Below are positions 48,651 through 57,744 of a stretch of DNA of 64,000 bases, piece after piece. The notes below the pieces were generated by a model. It had not been told where the DNA came from, ran no database searches, and worked only from the letters and a program-made list of their open reading frames with translations. Where the stretch lies: assembly GCA_026745465.1 (NCBI GenBank), contig JACYXH010000182.1:331501-395500 (forward strand), in the 5' to 3' direction. Source of the stretch: Lota lota (Eukaryota > Chordata > Actinopteri > Gadiformes > Lotidae). Positions within the stretch are counted from its first letter, which is position 1. Every line of letters begins with the position of its first letter. The translations under genes were made by a program, and so were the position numbers.

Positions 48651-49505
48651 TAGCAGCTTTCCAGTGGTCCCTCCCCCCAAGGGTGAGGTCCTTATGTCTC
48701 TCTTCCTCAACACATCTAACCCTAACCCTAACCGACCGCAGCACTGCCACCCCTCGAAAGATTTGCGTTGCACATTTTGCATTAGACTGTTGGACTTCTC
48801 CCCTCTTTAAGGTTGTAATACTTCCACATCGCTGACATGGCCATTCTCCAGGTAGCTCTCACGTTGCAGCTCTCATTCTCATGCGACCAATTAGCTACTA
48901 CTGTTGTCACGTGACACACTGCGCATGTGGGGTCATATTTTCTGTGTTGTTTCCAGCGTTCTGGGCCAGTGTCTGCCCGATCCCGATGCTGTGTATCGGA
49001 ACGGGACATCCCAAGTTCATATAAAATGTATAATGTGGCATGGTTCACTCAAGTCCACTCTCTTTAACCTCTTTAACCTCCAGGAAAGTGGAAACCATGA
49101 ATTCTGGTTTACTTTGAATACTTGAATTGGTTAATGGCTAAATGTGAATGTTGTTCTAGACTGACAAAATATATGTCAAATCTTGGAGTAAATCTATTGG
49201 AGATCAGATAACATATGTCCTACTGTTCTTAACATGTCCATTTAAAGCTCTTTAAAAATGATGAGTACGAATTTAAACAGATATTCAAATAAAACAAAAT
49301 TATCAGACTAACAACACTGCGCCAAAAAGGTGTGGTCCATATATCTCTCTTTCTCAACAAATATTACCCTCAACTTTGTCCACGTTGCATTCACAGCCCT
49401 TTCCTCAGAGATTGTTATTGCATGTGGCCACAGAGTCCAGGGAAATGGCCCAGTCAGAGGAGTGGCTGACTATTTTGACCGTGTCGTCATCTTGACATGA
49501 TAACA
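48651..49505 (+). other. Upstream region of receptor 2
   Basis: Closely matched at 59441-60294 before receptor 3. It includes a short telomere-like CTAACCCTAACCCTAACC (48717-48734), the recurring CAAGTCCACTCTCTTTAACC block (49050-49140), and the element ATTGTTATTGCAT with GGCCACAGAGTCCAGGGAAA near 49420-49447, which is conserved before all three receptors. Confidence 0.7.
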
Positions 49506-49513
49506 TATATAAA
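49506..49513 (+). promoter_or_regulatory. TATA box and 5' exon of TAAR-like receptor 2
   Basis: TATATAAA is followed by the conserved first-exon block ending CAGCTGACTGAG and the donor GTAAGCC (GT at 49561-49562). Candidate acceptors are TTTTCTTTTCAG near 49812, TCTTTCAG near 50821 and ATCGCAG at 50937-50943. Confidence 0.75.
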
Positions 49514-50877
49514 GCACATCCTGCTAGTAGCCACTGAGTTTACCTCTCCAGCTGACTGAGGTAAGCCACACATAATGCTTTATCACACTTTAAACTATTT
49601 GCTCTCCAAGTTAAATTGAATACATAAGAGTAATGGAAATGGTTATTAAATAATATGTCTATCTTTACTAAATATTTGGGGAAGTTCCTTAAATCTGACG
49701 AGTTCTAGGTAATGTATTGATATTATTTGTGTGTAACATCTTTATTTATTTTTTACCAGCTTAATTATTTTTGTATTAAGAAGAACCCTATTTAATCAGA
49801 TTTTCTTTTCAGAAGTACATTTCAATGGACGTCCTGCTAAAAAAATCATATTACTGGCAATTAAAAAAATGCAGGGACTGTAAAGACAGTGGATAGGATA
49901 AGCAGAGACAAGTCAGTTATTCTATGGTTTAACACACAACAATAGAAATACAGTTCATTAAACTCATTAATTGTTCATAATCAATGATTATTATAATACT
50001 TTTTTTATTCCTCAGTCAGAGAGCAAAAAAGTCATCCAACAATACTTAAATATAAACAACTACAACATAAATATAGTTAACTAAGCTCTTATGTAGTGAT
50101 CTTGTAGTTGTTTATGAATAAGGATTGTGGCATGGCATTCTTTACTCTCTGAATGAGGAATATTTAGCAATTTAAGTAAGCACCTATGTTGGGTTTGAAC
50201 AGCCGGAAAATTGCTTGTTGTCGTGACAACATTACAATACGATGTTCCAGGTATTATGAACAGTAAATCCTTGCTGTCATTTTTCATTGTAATTTATCAC
50301 TGAACAATGGCAAAAACAAATACATTGTATTATTTCTAATAGTATATATGGTTAAGTCTATGAAAGCTTTTCCTAGTAAAATTGTTGAAGAGTGTTCATT
50401 GTACACAATGATTGCATCACAGAATGGATGGTCTACGAAGAGATCCTGCTGTACCACTTGTTGACTCATCAACATGATTCATCATTTAACAAGAGTGCCA
50501 TAAGGTGGAAATGATGCAAGCTTAGGTGTAGGCCTGTATTTAGACATTAGGTTGTATTGTCTATTGTAAACGCTGGCAAAGTTGTCAAATCTTCCATTGA
50601 TTATGATGGCAGACGAAATAACACAACTCTCATAATATCATTATTAAATGCACTATCATCATCTGAATTGTATACCGGTTCTATGACACATGATGTTTCT
50701 GCATTTGATTCAAATGTCTCATATATGTTTTGACTCAGATCCTTTGCATATGGGTGCCCAAACCCCTCAATCCTCCCCCCGCTATGTTTGTACATAAACA
50801 ATGTAATAATGTCTCTTTCAGGTAGCGGAAAGAATGACCCCATTTTCTAAAACCCTGTCTCTCCCCCACCCTTCCCT

Positions 50878-50936
50878 TCCCTCCCTCCCTCCCTCCCTCC
50901 CTCCCTCCCTCCCTCCCTCCCTCCCTCCCTCCCTCC
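50878..50936 (+). repeat. (CCCT)n tract, ~15 units, at the receptor 2 splice acceptor
   Basis: 59 nt of uninterrupted tetranucleotide repeat directly before ATCGCAG and the start codon. It is the polypyrimidine stretch of the inferred 3' splice site. Confidence 0.92.
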
Positions 50937-50947
50937 ATCGCAGGCCG

Positions 50948-51931
50948 ATGGAGCCTGAGTTTTGCTACGGGAATGGCTCGTGTGTGAGGACGGTCTACCC
51001 CGTCGCTGTCCGCGTCATCCTCTATTTGTGCCTGGGGTCTGCGGTGGTCCTCACGGTGCTGGGTAACCTCTTGGTGATCGTGGCCATTGGTCACTTCAAG
51101 CAACTCCACACGCCCACCAACTACCTGACCCTCTCCCTGGCCATAACCGACCACCTACTGGGGGTGCTGGTCATGTTCCCCGGCATGATTCGCGCCGTTG
51201 AGACCTGCTGGTACTTCGGGGAGATGTTCTGCAAGCTCTTCATCTGCTCTGACATCTTGCTGTGCACCGCGTCCATCTTGAACCTGTCCTTTATATCCAT
51301 CGACCGCTATTATGCCGTGTGCCACCCTCTGCTCTACCCCCGTAAGATAACGGTTCACACGGCAGTCATCATGATCCTGGTTACCTGGTCTGTCTCGGCT
51401 GTTGTCGGCTTTGGGATGATCTTCATCAAGCTGAATGTATTAGGAATCGAGGAGTTCTATAATATTAATGTGCCGTGTGAAGGAGGGTGCTTTATGTTTC
51501 AGAGTGTGATGTCCAGCACCGTGTCATCCATGATCTCCTTCTACATCCCCGGGGTCAACATGTTGGGCATCTACCTGAAGATCTACATGGTGGCCCGGAG
51601 ACAAGTGCACATCATAGGCCTACAGAACACCAGCTCCTCCAAGGTGGACAAGCACCAGAGGAAAGCCACCAAAACACTGGCCATCATCATGGGCGTGTTT
51701 CTGTCCTTCTGGACGCCGTTTTTCATCTGTAACATCATCGACCCCTACATCGGCTACTCCGTTCCGCCTGCCTTGTTCGCCACACTCCGGTGGCTGGGGT
51801 ATCTGAATTCTACCGTCAACCCACTGGTGTACGCCTTCTTCTACAGTTGGTTCAGGAAGGCATTTCAAATTATCATTTGCGGTAAAATCTTTCGGTCTGA
51901 CATGTCGGACACTAAATTGTTCTTAGAGTGA
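50948..51931 (+). CDS. TAAR-like amine receptor 2 (class A GPCR)
   Basis: Complete 327-residue receptor, the most divergent of the three. It keeps Asp68 (2.50), Asp102 (3.32), DRY 119-121, Trp147, Pro201, Trp255, Tyr285 and a canonical TM7 signature NSTVNPLVYAFFYSWF with Tyr295 (7.53). Distinctive changes cluster near the presumed ligand pocket and ECL2: His69 after Asp2.50, ICSD instead of TSSD before Asp3.32, FYNINVPCEGGC in ECL2, PGVNMLGIY in TM5, and PALFATLRW before TM7. The frame is open upstream to 50834 through the CCCT tract. MEPEFCYGNG at 50948 is chosen because it follows the CAG acceptor and aligns with receptor 3, where no longer start exists. The function is as for receptor 1, but the altered pocket suggests a different amine preference (inference). 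Confidence 0.93.
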   Translation: MEPEFCYGNGSCVRTVYPVAVRVILYLCLGSAVVLTVLGNLLVIVAIGHFKQLHTPTNYLTLSLAITDHLLGVLVMFPGMIRAVETCWYFGEMFCKLFICSDILLCTASILNLSFISIDRYYAVCHPLLYPRKITVHTAVIMILVTWSVSAVVGFGMIFIKLNVLGIEEFYNINVPCEGGCFMFQSVMSSTVSSMISFYIPGVNMLGIYLKIYMVARRQVHIIGLQNTSSSKVDKHQRKATKTLAIIMGVFLSFWTPFFICNIIDPYIGYSVPPALFATLRWLGYLNSTVNPLVYAFFYSWFRKAFQIIICGKIFRSDMSDTKLFLE

Positions 51932-52028
51932 CAGTACTTTCATGTTGAAGCTTCCAAGAAGATGTGGGGCCTTGAAATGAAAGGCTTAGCTACTGATAGT
52001 TGGAAATTCAAAATTGTGTTTTCCCCAT

Positions 52029-52117
52029 TGTTCGGATCTTCGTCGTTCAGCCCTCCGAAAAGGCTCACCAGGAAGCACGCAAAGTTATAACTCGTGTTTC
52101 GTCTTTAATTTTCAACA
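52029..52117. mobile_element. 89-bp solo-LTR-like insertion behind receptor 2
   Basis: It begins TGTTCGGATC and ends TTTTCAACA (TG...CA) and is flanked by the exact 5-bp repeat CCCAT (52024-52028 and 52118-52122). Receptors 1 and 3 have the uninterrupted sequence CCCCATTATAACT at this place. The size is very small for an LTR, nearer to TRIM-type elements. Confidence 0.75.
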
Positions 52118-52844
52118 CCCATTATAACTGTTAATTCATCATTTAAATTACTATAATATTTTACATGATACCCCAAATTGACAAAATACTGATTTTAATG
52201 GTGATAATTGTTATCCCGGTGGTATTATTGATCTCTGGCTCCGAAAGTCAGAACACATCGTTTTTAATCGACTATGAATATGGCCAGTGTAATTGAAAAT
52301 GCATGTACTGTGGACCAAGCAATGTATATGTGCTTTGTGTGCTTTGCCACAAAACATTTGAAAATGGAATGCTAACACACATTTAAGCAAAATGTATTTT
52401 AAGATGTACCACAAGCTCTGCAAAGACACAAATGTGCAAATAAGTCAAAATGCCTACTATGGAAGAACAGGAAACCATATAATACACCCATATAATACAA
52501 GACATCCATACATTGTCATTCATGATAATAAGTCCATGCCGATGACATATTTTTGGGATATAATGTATGTCTTAGAAATACATATATTAAAGATGACAAA
52601 ACTTTGAATTCAATTAACAAATACCTCACCAAATTTGACCCGTGTTGTTATTTTTTGTGATGTGATCACAAATACAGTATGTCACAAAAATAAAAATAAA
52701 GCAAAACAAACTCATGAACTACAATTGATCAACATGTTTTAGACTTTAATGAATAACAAAGGATTTTAATGTGTGTGTGATGAAAAAATACATATCGTAA
52801 GACACTTCATGTAGCAAAGCATTTAATTTAATGGAGCATCATTG

Positions 52845-54262
52845 AATCAGAATCAGAATCAGAGTTGCTTTTATTACATCTTAACGTACAAGTACGCAAG
52901 AGTAAAATGCTTAGGCTTGGATCCTCGACAGTCATATAGCATCATCAATACAAGATTAATAACAAAGTATGTAATAATAAATAATAATAATAATAATAAG
53001 TAGCAACATCAACACAACAATGTGTTCAAGTGGTAGTGCAAAAAAATAAATACATAAATAAATAAAATGCTGAACAAAATACAGACTATAATGCAGATAA
53101 TCCAATTGGTTGTTGTAGTGTGCGTGGGGTTGGCTTGGGGGTAATGGATTTTTCCAGGAGCCTGGCTGCTTGGGGGAAAAAACTGTTCGTCATCCTCTGG
53201 GTTTTGGCCCTGAGGCTTCTGTACCGCTTCCCCGAAGGCAGTAGCTCAAACAGTTTCTGATTGGGGTTGCTGGTGTCCCTAATGATTCTGAGGGCCTTCT
53301 TGACAAACCTGGCCTTCTTGACACATTGGGCCTTGTAGGTGTCCTAAATGGAGGGAAGCTCACATCCGCTGTTCCTTTCAGCTGTCCGCACTACCCTTTG
53401 CAACGTTTTGTGGCTTTGGGCAGTGCAGTTCCCGTACCAGGCAGTGATGCATCCCGTCAAGATGCTCTCCGTTGTGCCTCTGAAGAAGGCCCCCAGGATC
53501 TTGGGCCCCAAGCCGAACTTTTTCAGCCGCCTAAGGTGAAATAGGCGACATTGTGCTTTTTTCACGACCTGGTTGGTGTGCTCGTCCCAGGTGAGGTTGT
53601 TGGTGATGTGGACCCCCAGGAACATGATGCTGTACTCTCTCCACAGCAGACCCATTGATGGTGATGGGGTCATGTACCCTGTCTCTTCCTCCTGAAGTCC
53701 ACCACCAGCTCCTTGGTCTTGTCGGCATTGGGAGCAAGGTTGTTGTCTTGGCTGTACTGAGCCAGGCGGTCAAATTAATTCCTATAGGCCGCCTCGTCGC
53801 CGTCGGTGATCAGGCCGATCACTGGTGTGTCATCTGCAAACTTGATCACCGTGTTGGAGCTGTGTGTGGCCACGCAGTCAAGGGTGTACAGGGAGTAGAG
53901 AAGGGGGCTTGTGGTGATGGTCAGGGGGCCGAGATCTTAGAACCCATCCTCACCACCTGTTTCCGATCTGACAGGAAGCTAATGATCCAGTCGCATAGGC
54001 CAGGGTCGATGCCTAGGTCCCTGAGCTTGCAGTGAAGTCTGGAGCGGACTATGGTGTTGAATGCTGAGCTATAGTCCACGAACAGCATCCTTACATAGGA
54101 GTTCCTCTTGTCAAGGTGGGTGAGGGCTGAGTGGAGTGCTGTGGCAATGGCGACGTCTGTCGATCTGTTATTCCTGTAGGCAAATTGTTGAGGGTCCAGG
54201 GTGGGTGGCAGCATTCTGCAGATCAGCACCTTGATAAGCTTCTCAAAGCATTTGCAGCATTG
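52845..54262 (-). mobile_element. Rex1/CR1-like LINE, 5'-truncated
   Basis: The minus strand reads a LINE reverse transcriptase C-terminal half. ECFEKL-like CFEKLIKVLICRMLPPTL and PQQFAYRNNRSTDVAIATAL are followed by RMLFVDYSSAFNTIV (54286-53921). Further on come WREYSIMFLGVHITNNLTWD and TTESILTGCITAWYGNCTAQ (53673-53344). The 3' end on this strand is a short (ATTCTG)n tail at about 52845-52862, typical of CR1/Rex1-group LINEs. Frameshifts break it. The insertion is absent behind receptors 1 and 3, so it is younger than the segment duplications. Confidence 0.85.
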
Positions 54263-54564
54263 GCATTGGCATTGCATTGGCAGCATTTACCAAGCATCTT
54301 CAGAGAGATAATGAGTATAAATCTTTCTTATTGGAAAACTTTCATTTCTTAGTCTGTAACATCAAAGGATTTAGGTCTGATATTAAGAAAACAAAGATGT
54401 TTGTGGAGGCTGTCGTGGATTTGTTCAAGTCCACTCTCTTTAACCCCAGAAATCTCCAGAAAAGTGGAATCAAGTAATATTGGTGTTCTTCTAATACTTG
54501 AATAGATTCATGAAAAAGATTTGCCAAAAGGGTGTTAAAGGGGACTAATAATAATAAATAATAA

Positions 54565-55171
54565 TCCATTTTAATTCAAGGTGCCTGTCATGACACCCAA
54601 GGTCGCCTTACAATTCATAAAACAATCTAGAGAGAAAAACAGCAAGAGCTTGCATAGCCAACATCATGATTAAAAGAACATAAGGTGGGGAGAAACAGGT
54701 AGTAGGGGGGATGAGAACAGTGGCACAATGGGCATACGAAGGGAAACGCAGAGTAGAGGGGACATTACAGTGAGTAGGCCAGTTTGAACAGATGTGTTTT
54801 AAGGTGGGATTTGAATGTTGTTATGGTGTCAGACTGTTGAATGTGCGGGGGCAGGGAGTTCCAAAGCCTGGGAGCAGTGCAGCTGAAGGCCCTAGCACTC
54901 ATGGCGCTAAGGCGTGAAGTTGGGATGGAGAGAAGACCATCTGAGGATTAGCGAAGGGAGCAGTAGGGGCTGTGCTCCTGAAGGAGGTTGGAAAGATAAA
55001 TGGGGGCTAGATTCTGCAGGGCTTTGTAGGTGAACAGAAGGTTTTTTAAGTCAATCCAGTGATGGACAGGGAGTCAGTGTAGTTGGATGAGAATGGGGTT
55101 GAAGTGGTCGGATGATTTGGTGCGGGTAATGATCCGGAAACCCGAATTCTGGATTATTTGAAGCCTGTTGA
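54565..55171 (-). mobile_element. L2-type LINE, copy B, 3' part
   Basis: Counterpart of 46018-46600 (RT C terminus and 3' end). It is cut off at 55171 by the LTR element; the rest of the copy resumes at 57745. Confidence 0.85.
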
Positions 55172-55715
55172 TGTCATGTGACCCTCTGCCACCACCTAGT
55201 GGCGCCGGCCATCACTACACCATGTGCTTCTGTTTATCTCCTGCCGTTAATTTACCACGTGCAATCCGGTCTACACTCCTGCCAACAATTCACCAATCAC
55301 CCCCTCTGTACTTAAGCACTGGCTCCCCACAGAGCCAGTGCCAGTTCGTTAGTTGTATACCTCTCATGGTAACTACGTCCCCGCCACTTCTTGTTTTCGG
55401 GTCCCACTCCCGTTCTTGTTCGTTACGGGTTCCGCTCCCGTTCATGTTCCCGCTCTTGTTCCCGTTCCTGTTCCCGCTCTCGTTCCTGTTCCTCGTTCCT
55501 GCCTGCCTGCCTTCCTTGTTGCTGAACCTCGCCTGTCCGACCACCCGCCTGCCTACGTCCTTCTGCCTGCCTGACTCCCCGCCTGCCTACTGCCTGCTGG
55601 ACTACCCGCCTGCCTTGCCCTTGCCTGTACCTGAGTGACTAATAAATCCCGTTCTGAACCTGCTCTCTTCTGGTTTCCGTGTTTTGCGTTTGGGTCCTAG
55701 TCCGTAACCTTAACA
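55172..55715 (+). repeat. 5' LTR of the chromodomain element
   Basis: It starts TGTCATGTGACC and ends CCGTAACCTTAACA. Polyadenylation signal AATAAA is near 55641. It is almost identical to the 3' LTR except near its start, where sequence and length differ. Confidence 0.88.
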
Positions 55716-55731
55716 GTACGAACTGGCCAAG

Positions 55732-57177
55732 ATGGACCCAGCAGACATGGATTCTTCTACATGGAAGTCTCTTGTCGCGTCTGCCTCAAGCGAGCGGATT
55801 CCGTGGGATACGTCGGCTATCCTCCAGATGCTTGAGCGCAAACTCCGCTCGGTTTCTCTCTCTTCCTTCCCCGCTGCAACCGCAGCCTCGTGGCCACCAG
55901 CCCGCGCCACAGCCGCTGTCTCGTGGTCACCAGTTCCGCTGCAACCGTGGTCTCATGGCTCCAAGTTCCCGCAGCCGTTGTCTCTTGTCTCCAAGCCTCA
56001 ACCCCCACAGCTGTGGACTCCGGACCCCAAGCCCCAGCGAACTCCTGGCCGCAAGTGCCGGCTACCGGTTCAGCTGCCCTCCCCCGGGAAAAGGCCCAAG
56101 TCCCAGCTGCCTCCTGGCCCTGAGCCCCAGCGCCAGCAGCAGTTGCCTCTTGGTCCCAAGCCCCAGCTGTATCCTGGCCCTGAGCCCCAGCGCCAGCCCC
56201 AGCTGTCTCCTGGTCCCGAGTCCAAGCCCCAGTTGTCTCCTGGTCCCGAGTCCAAGCCCCAGTTGTCTCCTGGTCCCGAGTCCAAGCCCCAGTTGTCTCC
56301 TGGTCCCGAGTCCAAGCCCCAGTTGTCTCCTGGTCCCGAGTCCAAGCCCCAGTTGTCTCCTGGTCCCGAGTCCAAGCCCCAGTTGTCTCCTGGTCCCGAG
56401 TCCAAGCCCCAGTTGTCTCAAGGTCCCGAGTCCAAGCCCCAGTTGTCTCCAGGTCCCGAGTTCCAGCCCCAGTGTCCTCCTGAGCCCCAGCAGCAGTTCC
56501 CTTCTGGCCCTGCGCCCCAGCGCCAGCAGCAGTTGCCTCCTGGTCCTAAGTCCCAGTTGTTTCCAGGTCCCGAGTCCCAGCCCCAGTGTCCTCCTGGTCC
56601 TAAGCCCCAGTTGTTTCCAGGTCCCGAGTCCCAGCCACAGTGTCCTCCTGATCCTGAGCCCCAGCAGCAGTTGCCTCCTGGCCCTGAGCCCCAGCAGCAG
56701 TTGCTTCCTGGTCCTAAGCCCCAGTTGTCTCCAGGTCCTGAGTCCCAGCCCCAGTATCCTCCTGATCCTGAGCCCCAGCAGCAGTTGCCTCCTGGCCCTG
56801 AGCCCCAGTGTCCTCCTGACCCTGAGCCCCAGCAGCTGCCTCCTAGTTCCAAGCCCCAACGGCCTCCTGGTCGCAAGCGCCGGTTACCGGTCCCACGGTT
56901 ATCCGCCGGGAAAAAGTCCCAGTCCCTTAGTCCGCTGTCACCTCCATCCCCGACTCCGCCTCTTCCCCGGGTGATTGACAGCATTCCGGCGTACTCAGTC
57001 AGACGCCTCCTCGATGTGCGTCGTCGCGGCCGACGACATCGATATCCGGTGGACTGGGAGGGCTACGGACCTGAGGAGTGGTCCGGGGTGCTCCTAGTTC
57101 CTGGATCACTTCCTAACCCGCGATTCTCACCGCCAGCACCCTCCCTCGCCGTGCGTCCGCCTGGAGGCGTCCGTTGA
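55732..57177 (+). CDS. Gag-like / Pro-Gln repeat / chromodomain fusion protein (481 aa)
   Basis: One uninterrupted ORF fills the interior of the LTR element and starts 17 nt after the 5' LTR, where gypsy gag normally starts. Residues 1-45 ([20 protein letters not shown] and onward) look like a gag N terminus. Residues ~80-400 are Pro/Gln/Ser-rich low complexity, including eight decapeptides of the type [10 protein letters not shown] at about 163-243 and looser [12 protein letters not shown] repeats after that. Residues ~421-462 form a chromodomain of the kind found at the C terminus of chromovirus integrase: [13 protein letters not shown], then [14 protein letters not shown], with possible cage residues Tyr421, Trp442 and Tyr445. 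The usual Trp further on is Gly452. Everything between gag and chromodomain in a full gypsy element is missing. It may be a chromatin-binding, gag-derived protein or just an open remnant; the function is unknown. Confidence 0.8.
   Translation: MDPADMDSSTWKSLVASASSERIPWDTSAILQMLERKLRSVSLSSFPAATAASWPPARATAAVSWSPVPLQPWSHGSKFPQPLSLVSKPQPPQLWTPDPKPQRTPGRKCRLPVQLPSPGKRPKSQLPPGPEPQRQQQLPLGPKPQLYPGPEPQRQPQLSPGPESKPQLSPGPESKPQLSPGPESKPQLSPGPESKPQLSPGPESKPQLSPGPESKPQLSPGPESKPQLSQGPESKPQLSPGPEFQPQCPPEPQQQFPSGPAPQRQQQLPPGPKSQLFPGPESQPQCPPGPKPQLFPGPESQPQCPPDPEPQQQLPPGPEPQQQLLPGPKPQLSPGPESQPQYPPDPEPQQQLPPGPEPQCPPDPEPQQLPPSSKPQRPPGRKRRLPVPRLSAGKKSQSLSPLSPPSPTPPLPRVIDSIPAYSVRRLLDVRRRGRRHRYPVDWEGYGPEEWSGVLLVPGSLPNPRFSPPAPSLAVRPPGGVR
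56221..56460 (+). repeat. Eight 30-bp tandem repeats in the fusion ORF
   Basis: Each 30-bp unit begins TCCAAGCCCCAGTTGTCTCC. The first six are identical and the last two have small changes. 30 bp keeps the frame, encoding ten residues per unit. Slippage here would change protein length without breaking it. Confidence 0.95.
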
Positions 57178-57188
57178 GGGGGGGGTAC

Positions 57189-57744
57189 TGTTACACCCTC
57201 TCCCGTGTTTCTGTCCATTTCCGCCATCTAGTGGCACCCAGCCTCATTACACCATGTGCTTCTGTTTATCTCCTGTCCTTAATTTACCACGTGCACTCCG
57301 GTCTACACTCCTGCCAACAATTCACCAATCACCCCCTCTGTACTTAAGCACTGGCTCCCCACAGAGCCAGTGCCAGTTCGTTAGTTGTATACCTCTCATG
57401 GTAACTACGTCCCCGCCACTTCTTGTTTTCGGGTCCCACTCCCGTTCTTGTTCGTTACGGGTTCCGCTCCCGTTCATGTTCCCGCTCTTGTTCCCGTTCC
57501 TGTTCCCGCTCTCGTTCCTGTTCCTTGTTCCTTGCCTGCCTTCCTTGTTGCTGAACCTCGCCTGTCCGACCACCCGCCTGCCTACGTCCTTCTGCCTGCC
57601 TGACTCCCCGCCTGCCTACTGCCTGCTGGACTACCCGCCTGCCTTGCCCTTGCCTGTACCTGAGTGACTAATAAATCCCGTTCTGAACCTGCTCTCTTCT
57701 GGTTTCCGTGTTTTGCGTTTGGGTCCTAGTCCGTAACCTTAACA
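57189..57744 (+). repeat. 3' LTR of the chromodomain element
   Basis: It starts TGTTACACCC after the polypurine tract and ends CCTTAACA. AATAAA is near 57672. It is followed directly by L2 sequence. Confidence 0.88.

Larger units (their letters stand above)
55172..57744 (+). mobile_element. Non-autonomous gypsy-type LTR element with one ORF
   Basis: A 544-bp 5' LTR (55172-55715) and a 556-bp 3' LTR (57189-57744) enclose 1.47 kb holding one 481-codon ORF. Both LTRs end CCTTAACA. A G-rich polypurine tract (GAGGGGGGGGTAC, ending at 57188) precedes the 3' LTR. Beyond the first ~50 bp the LTRs differ at only a handful of sites, so the insertion is young. No protease, RT, RNase H or integrase core is present, so mobility would need enzymes from a related element. 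There is no target-site duplication: GTTGA lies on the left and GAATG on the right. Confidence 0.9.

Noticed and set aside
55679-56984. Long Ser/Pro, Leu/Arg and Gly/Trp repeat ORFs in other frames and on the minus strand
   Set aside because: Shadows of the GC-rich 30-bp repeat; only the 55732 frame joins a gag-like start to a chromodomain.
55168-57667. ORFs inside the two LTRs (for example 55168-55638 and 57254-57667)
   Set aside because: They lie in LTR sequence and are the same reading twice; no domain.
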